9,731 bases of DNA from Chrysiogenales bacterium. Its GTDB lineage: Bacteria > Acidobacteriota > Aminicenantia > UBA2199. Positions 7,452 through 9,731 of the stretch are shown here, piece after piece; the stretch's first letter is position 1; the number at the start of each line of letters is the position of its first letter. The notes beneath the pieces were generated by a model that made no database searches, was not told the DNA's origin, and worked only from the letters and a program-made list of their open reading frames with translations. The stretch lies in the NCBI GenBank assembly GCA_004525465.1, contig SPCN01000070.1:1-9731 (forward strand), read 5' to 3'. The position numbers and the translations under genes were made by a program.

Positions 7452-7452
7452 A

Positions 7453-8052
7453 ATGACAGACGAGAAATCAGGGTCATTGACAGCTCTTGCGGAAATCAGG
7501 GATTCACAGTACATCGTACTATCTCCCACGGTGGGAAATTTTTCAGCCATGCCCCAACCCGGCGCCTACCTTCCCGGCGGTTCTTTTGTCGGCAGGCTTA
7601 AAATTTTGAATACTTTTTATGATCTCTGTTTACCTGGCGATGTTTCTGGACTGGTGGTAACGGATAGCGAAAAAGATTTTGTTTTCCCCGTGGAATACGG
7701 GCAGGAATTGTTTCGTTTAGACCAGGAAAAGAATTTCCTCGAATCGGAAAAGCAAACCGTCCAGTCGATTTCCAAAACCAAGGAGGATGCGGAATCCGCA
7801 GAGGGCTATGTAATTACCGCATTTACCACCGGTATTTTTTATGCCAAACCTGGTCCCGATTCACCGCCGTTTGTAGCTGTAGGCCAGGAGATAAAAAAAG
7901 GAAAAACATTGGGATTGATCGAAGTGATGAAGACTTTTAATTACATCAGTTTTCCCGGGACCGATAAAGGGGACGTTGGGATAATTAAAAAAATATTTGT
8001 AAAAGATTCACAGGAAGTCAAATTAGGGCAAGCGTTATTTCTTATAGATTAG
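7453..8052 (+). CDS. Biotin carboxyl carrier protein with two biotinyl-type domains
   Basis: This 199-residue carrier shuttles carboxybiotin between the biotin carboxylase and carboxyltransferase encoded just upstream. The C-terminal domain (about 119-199) is a biotinyl domain with the acceptor Lys160 in IEVMKTFN; Thr replaces the second Met of the usual MKM. The N-terminal domain (about 20-90) is a second copy of the same fold. YIVLSPTVGNF aligns with YVITAFTTGIF, GRLKILNTFYD with GLIEVMKTFNY, and VEYGQELFRLD with VKLGQALFLID. Asn53 (codon AAT, 7609-7611) occupies the lysine position, so this copy cannot be biotinylated. A polar linker with many Lys/Glu/Ser (91-118) joins them. Start 7453 is preferred over 7414. 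A degenerate first domain may dock subunits or act as a structural spacer; that is speculative. Confidence 0.9.
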   Translation: MTDEKSGSLTALAEIRDSQYIVLSPTVGNFSAMPQPGAYLPGGSFVGRLKILNTFYDLCLPGDVSGLVVTDSEKDFVFPVEYGQELFRLDQEKNFLESEKQTVQSISKTKEDAESAEGYVITAFTTGIFYAKPGPDSPPFVAVGQEIKKGKTLGLIEVMKTFNYISFPGTDKGDVGIIKKIFVKDSQEVKLGQALFLID

Positions 8053-8107
8053 CCACAGCGGCATGAAGGACGGGGTGTCGTGAAAAATAAATTAAGGGAG
8101 GTTAAAC

Positions 8108-9271
8108 ATGTCTTTAAATTTTGATTTGCCTGAAGAAGCAATAATGATTCGCAACACCGTAAGAGAATTTGCCGAGGAAGTGATCAGGCCCAAAGCCAGG
8201 GAGCTTGATGAAAAAGAAGAGTTTTCCCCCGAATTATGCAAACAAATGGGAGATCTGGGACTGTTCGGATTTTGCATACCCGAAGAGTATGGAGGCAACG
8301 GCATCGGTTATATTCCTTATTTGACAGCCGTGGAAGAATTGGCGCGCGTGGATGGCTCTCAGGCCGTGACAGTAGCGGCCCATAATTCGTTGGGAATCGG
8401 GCCCATATACTTTTTTGGAAGTGAAGAACAGAAAAAAGAATACCTGCCCAGGCTATGCACCGGTGAAAAATTATGGGGATTCGGACTTACCGAACCCGAC
8501 GCTGGTTCCGATGCGGGCGGCACGAAAACCAAAGCCGATAAAATCGGCAGCGAGTGGGTCATCAATGGCTCGAAGACTTTTATTACCAATGCCGCCGGGG
8601 ACGTATGCCTTGGCAGCACGATTCAAGCCATAAGCGGCGTAAGGCCCGACGGGAAAAAGGAGTATACGTGTTTCCTGGTGGACCAAGGATCTCCCGGGTA
8701 CACGGCCAGGACGCTTCATGACAAAATGTTATGGCGCTCATCCATAACCGCGGAACTCTTTTTGGATGATTGTCGCGTGCCTGAAGAAAAAATATTAGGA
8801 AAGCGCGGGGAAGGATTTCATCAGATGCTCGATACCCTGGACAGGGGCAGGCTATCGATTGCGGCCATGGGGTTAGGGTGCGCCCAGGGCGCTTATGACC
8901 TGGGTATGAAATACGCCAAGGACAGGAAGCAATTCGGCCAATCCATTTCTACGTTCCAGGCCTGCGCATTTAAACTGGCTGATATGGCAGTAGAGATCGA
9001 GGCCGCCAGGAATTTGCTTTATAAAGCCGCCTGGCTGTGTGAAAACCGCAAGGATTATAAAATGTACTCATCGATGGCCAAGCTTTATTGTTCCGAAGTC
9101 GCGCACCGCTGTGTGAACCAGTCTCTGCAGTTGCACGGCGGATATGGATTGATGAAGGAATACGATATCGAACGGCTTTACCGGGATCAACGGGTCCTGG
9201 AAATCGGCGAAGGCACATCCGAGATTCTCAGGCTTGTGATTGCCAGGCACATCGGATGTTTTAATGTATAA
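8108..9271 (+). CDS. Acyl-CoA dehydrogenase, probably acting on a short or branched acyl-CoA
   Basis: This 387-residue FAD enzyme of normal family length oxidises acyl-CoA to 2-enoyl-CoA, passing electrons to an electron-transfer flavoprotein not encoded here. Motifs in order: PEEYGGNGIG (58-67), FGLTEPDAGSDAGGTKT (125-141), INGSKTFITNA (152-162), the DRKQFGQ block (272-278), and LHGGYGLMKEY with EIGEGTSEI at the C-terminus. The catalytic base is Glu368, the short/medium-chain position. Isovaleryl-CoA dehydrogenases instead use a Glu equivalent to human Glu254, which aligns here with Gly247. Context suggests isovaleryl-CoA <-> 3-methylcrotonyl-CoA, but the active site fits a butyryl- or 2-methylacyl-CoA enzyme equally well. 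The ATG at 8108 follows AAGGGAGG (8094-8101). It lies 55 bp after the biotin carrier gene, enough for an internal regulatory site, though none is recognised. Confidence 0.92.
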   Translation: MSLNFDLPEEAIMIRNTVREFAEEVIRPKARELDEKEEFSPELCKQMGDLGLFGFCIPEEYGGNGIGYIPYLTAVEELARVDGSQAVTVAAHNSLGIGPIYFFGSEEQKKEYLPRLCTGEKLWGFGLTEPDAGSDAGGTKTKADKIGSEWVINGSKTFITNAAGDVCLGSTIQAISGVRPDGKKEYTCFLVDQGSPGYTARTLHDKMLWRSSITAELFLDDCRVPEEKILGKRGEGFHQMLDTLDRGRLSIAAMGLGCAQGAYDLGMKYAKDRKQFGQSISTFQACAFKLADMAVEIEAARNLLYKAAWLCENRKDYKMYSSMAKLYCSEVAHRCVNQSLQLHGGYGLMKEYDIERLYRDQRVLEIGEGTSEILRLVIARHIGCFNV

Positions 9272-9279
9272 TAAATTTC

Positions 9280-9342
9280 TTGCCGCCGATACTCCGGGAT
9301 ACAAAGGATAGGCTCTCTAACGGTTTCGTGACCTGGCGGCAA
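9280..9342. repeat. Inverted repeat in the gap between the dehydrogenase and hydratase genes
   Basis: TTGCCGCC (9280-9287) is an exact reverse complement of GGCGGCAA (9335-9342), with a 47-nt interval. The stem can extend to about 12 bp through TTTC/AAAA with one mismatch. In the mRNA it would close a structured element just before the hydratase ribosome binding site. No T-run follows on either strand, so it is not a standard intrinsic terminator. The interval also holds a GATAC direct repeat (9288-9292 and 9298-9302). I could not match it to a known riboswitch. Confidence 0.5.
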
Positions 9343-9373
9343 AAAATATTATGGAAAAACAGGAAGTGAGAAA

Positions 9374-9731
9374 ATGATGAATAAGACGTATGAAACGCTT
9401 AAATATGATATCAAAAACCGGGTTATCACCATCTGGCTGAACCGGCCCCAGGTTCATAATGCGTTTAACGATACCATGCTGGCGGAGTTGGCGGATATTC
9501 TGGAAGTTGTGGATCGATCCGACGCCATCCGCGTAGTCATATTTACAGGCGAAGGTAAATCATTTTCAGCCGGAGCGGATTTGAATTGGATGAAGAAAAT
9601 GATCGACTACACTTATGAGGAAAACCTCAAAGATGCCCTGATGATTTCAGACGTTTTCCATAAAATTTACACCCTAAGCAAGCCGGTAATTGCGGCTGTC
9701 AATGGGGCAACCATCGGGGGTGGGATGGGAT
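9374..9731 (+). CDS. Enoyl-CoA hydratase family protein, methylglutaconyl-CoA hydratase-like (3' partial)
   Basis: The first 119 codons are present and the window edge cuts the gene. It is a crotonase-fold protein: LNRPQVHNAFND near the start, then the CoA-binding/oxyanion motif FSAGADLNWMKKM, and AAVNGATIGGGMG at the end, the second oxyanion loop where the first catalytic Glu region begins. AGADLNWM is, from family knowledge, typical of 3-methylglutaconyl-CoA hydratase (LiuC/AUH type), which interconverts 3-methylglutaconyl-CoA and HMG-CoA. The neighbouring carboxylase and HMG-CoA synthase genes would make and use exactly these compounds. The ATG at 9374 follows AGGAAGTGAG (9361-9370); the ATG at 9377 is an equal alternative. 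The 102-bp leader contains the inverted repeat. The remaining active-site Glu lies beyond the window, so substrate is inferred. Confidence 0.85.
   Translation, partial: MMNKTYETLKYDIKNRVITIWLNRPQVHNAFNDTMLAELADILEVVDRSDAIRVVIFTGEGKSFSAGADLNWMKKMIDYTYEENLKDALMISDVFHKIYTLSKPVIAAVNGATIGGGMG

Noticed and set aside
7414..7452. Longer start of the biotin carrier overlapping the carboxyltransferase gene
   Set aside because: The extra 13 residues match no domain, and the ATG at 7453 has an AGGA at good distance and tight junction spacing.
9240..9272. Promoter for the hydratase gene using TATAAT at 9267-9272 with TTGCCA at 9240-9245
   Set aside because: The spacer would be 21 nt, too long for a normal sigma-70 promoter, and both elements lie in the end of the dehydrogenase coding sequence.
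1..9731. tRNA, rRNA, CRISPR array, insertion sequence or phage genes
   Set aside because: No cloverleaf, repeat-spacer pattern, transposase or terminal inverted repeat was recognised. Apart from small gaps the window is filled by ordinary coding sequence.

Overview
The window looks like a piece of an anaerobic or facultative bacterial chromosome of intermediate GC content. Nearly every gene has a strong GGAGG-type ribosome binding site, genes are tightly packed, and one promoter is close to a perfect sigma-70 sequence. These signs point to a bacterium, perhaps Clostridia/Desulfotomaculum-like or a syntrophic/sulfate-reducing lineage. The lineage is an inference; no rRNA or marker gene is present.

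Layout. Bases 1-107 are the last 34 codons of an unidentified gene. A small cytosolic protein resembling DUF6125 follows (119-640). A TPR protein with an N-terminal zinc ribbon lies on the minus strand (694-1506). A 189-bp AT-rich divergent intergenic region (1507-1695) carries promoters for both directions. From 1696 to the right edge all genes are on the plus strand and form one apparent operon: archaeal-type HMG-CoA synthase, thiolase, DUF35 zinc-ribbon/OB protein, biotin carboxylase, carboxyltransferase, biotin carrier protein, acyl-CoA dehydrogenase, and an enoyl-CoA hydratase-family gene cut by the window edge.

How the genes fit together. The right half encodes the steps linking isovaleryl-CoA to acetyl-CoA: isovaleryl-CoA <-> 3-methylcrotonyl-CoA (acyl-CoA dehydrogenase) <-> 3-methylglutaconyl-CoA (three-subunit biotin carboxylase system) <-> HMG-CoA (methylglutaconyl-CoA hydratase-like protein). 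In the usual leucine (liu) cluster HMG-CoA lyase then cleaves HMG-CoA. No lyase is visible here. Its place is taken by the three genes whose products form the archaeal thiolase/HMG-CoA synthase/DUF35 complex, which converts 2-3 acetyl-CoA into HMG-CoA. The cluster could therefore be a thioester-conserving isovalerate/leucine degradation route (HMG-CoA synthase running backwards) or a route building isovaleryl-CoA from acetyl-CoA. The sequence does not settle the direction.

Further oddities: the biotin carrier has two biotinyl-type domains, the first with Asn in place of the biotinylated Lys; the carboxyltransferase mixes methylcrotonyl-CoA-carboxylase and glutaconyl-CoA-decarboxylase alpha features; the acyl-CoA dehydrogenase has its catalytic Glu at the short/medium-chain position rather than the isovaleryl-CoA dehydrogenase position; and a long-loop inverted repeat lies between the last two genes.
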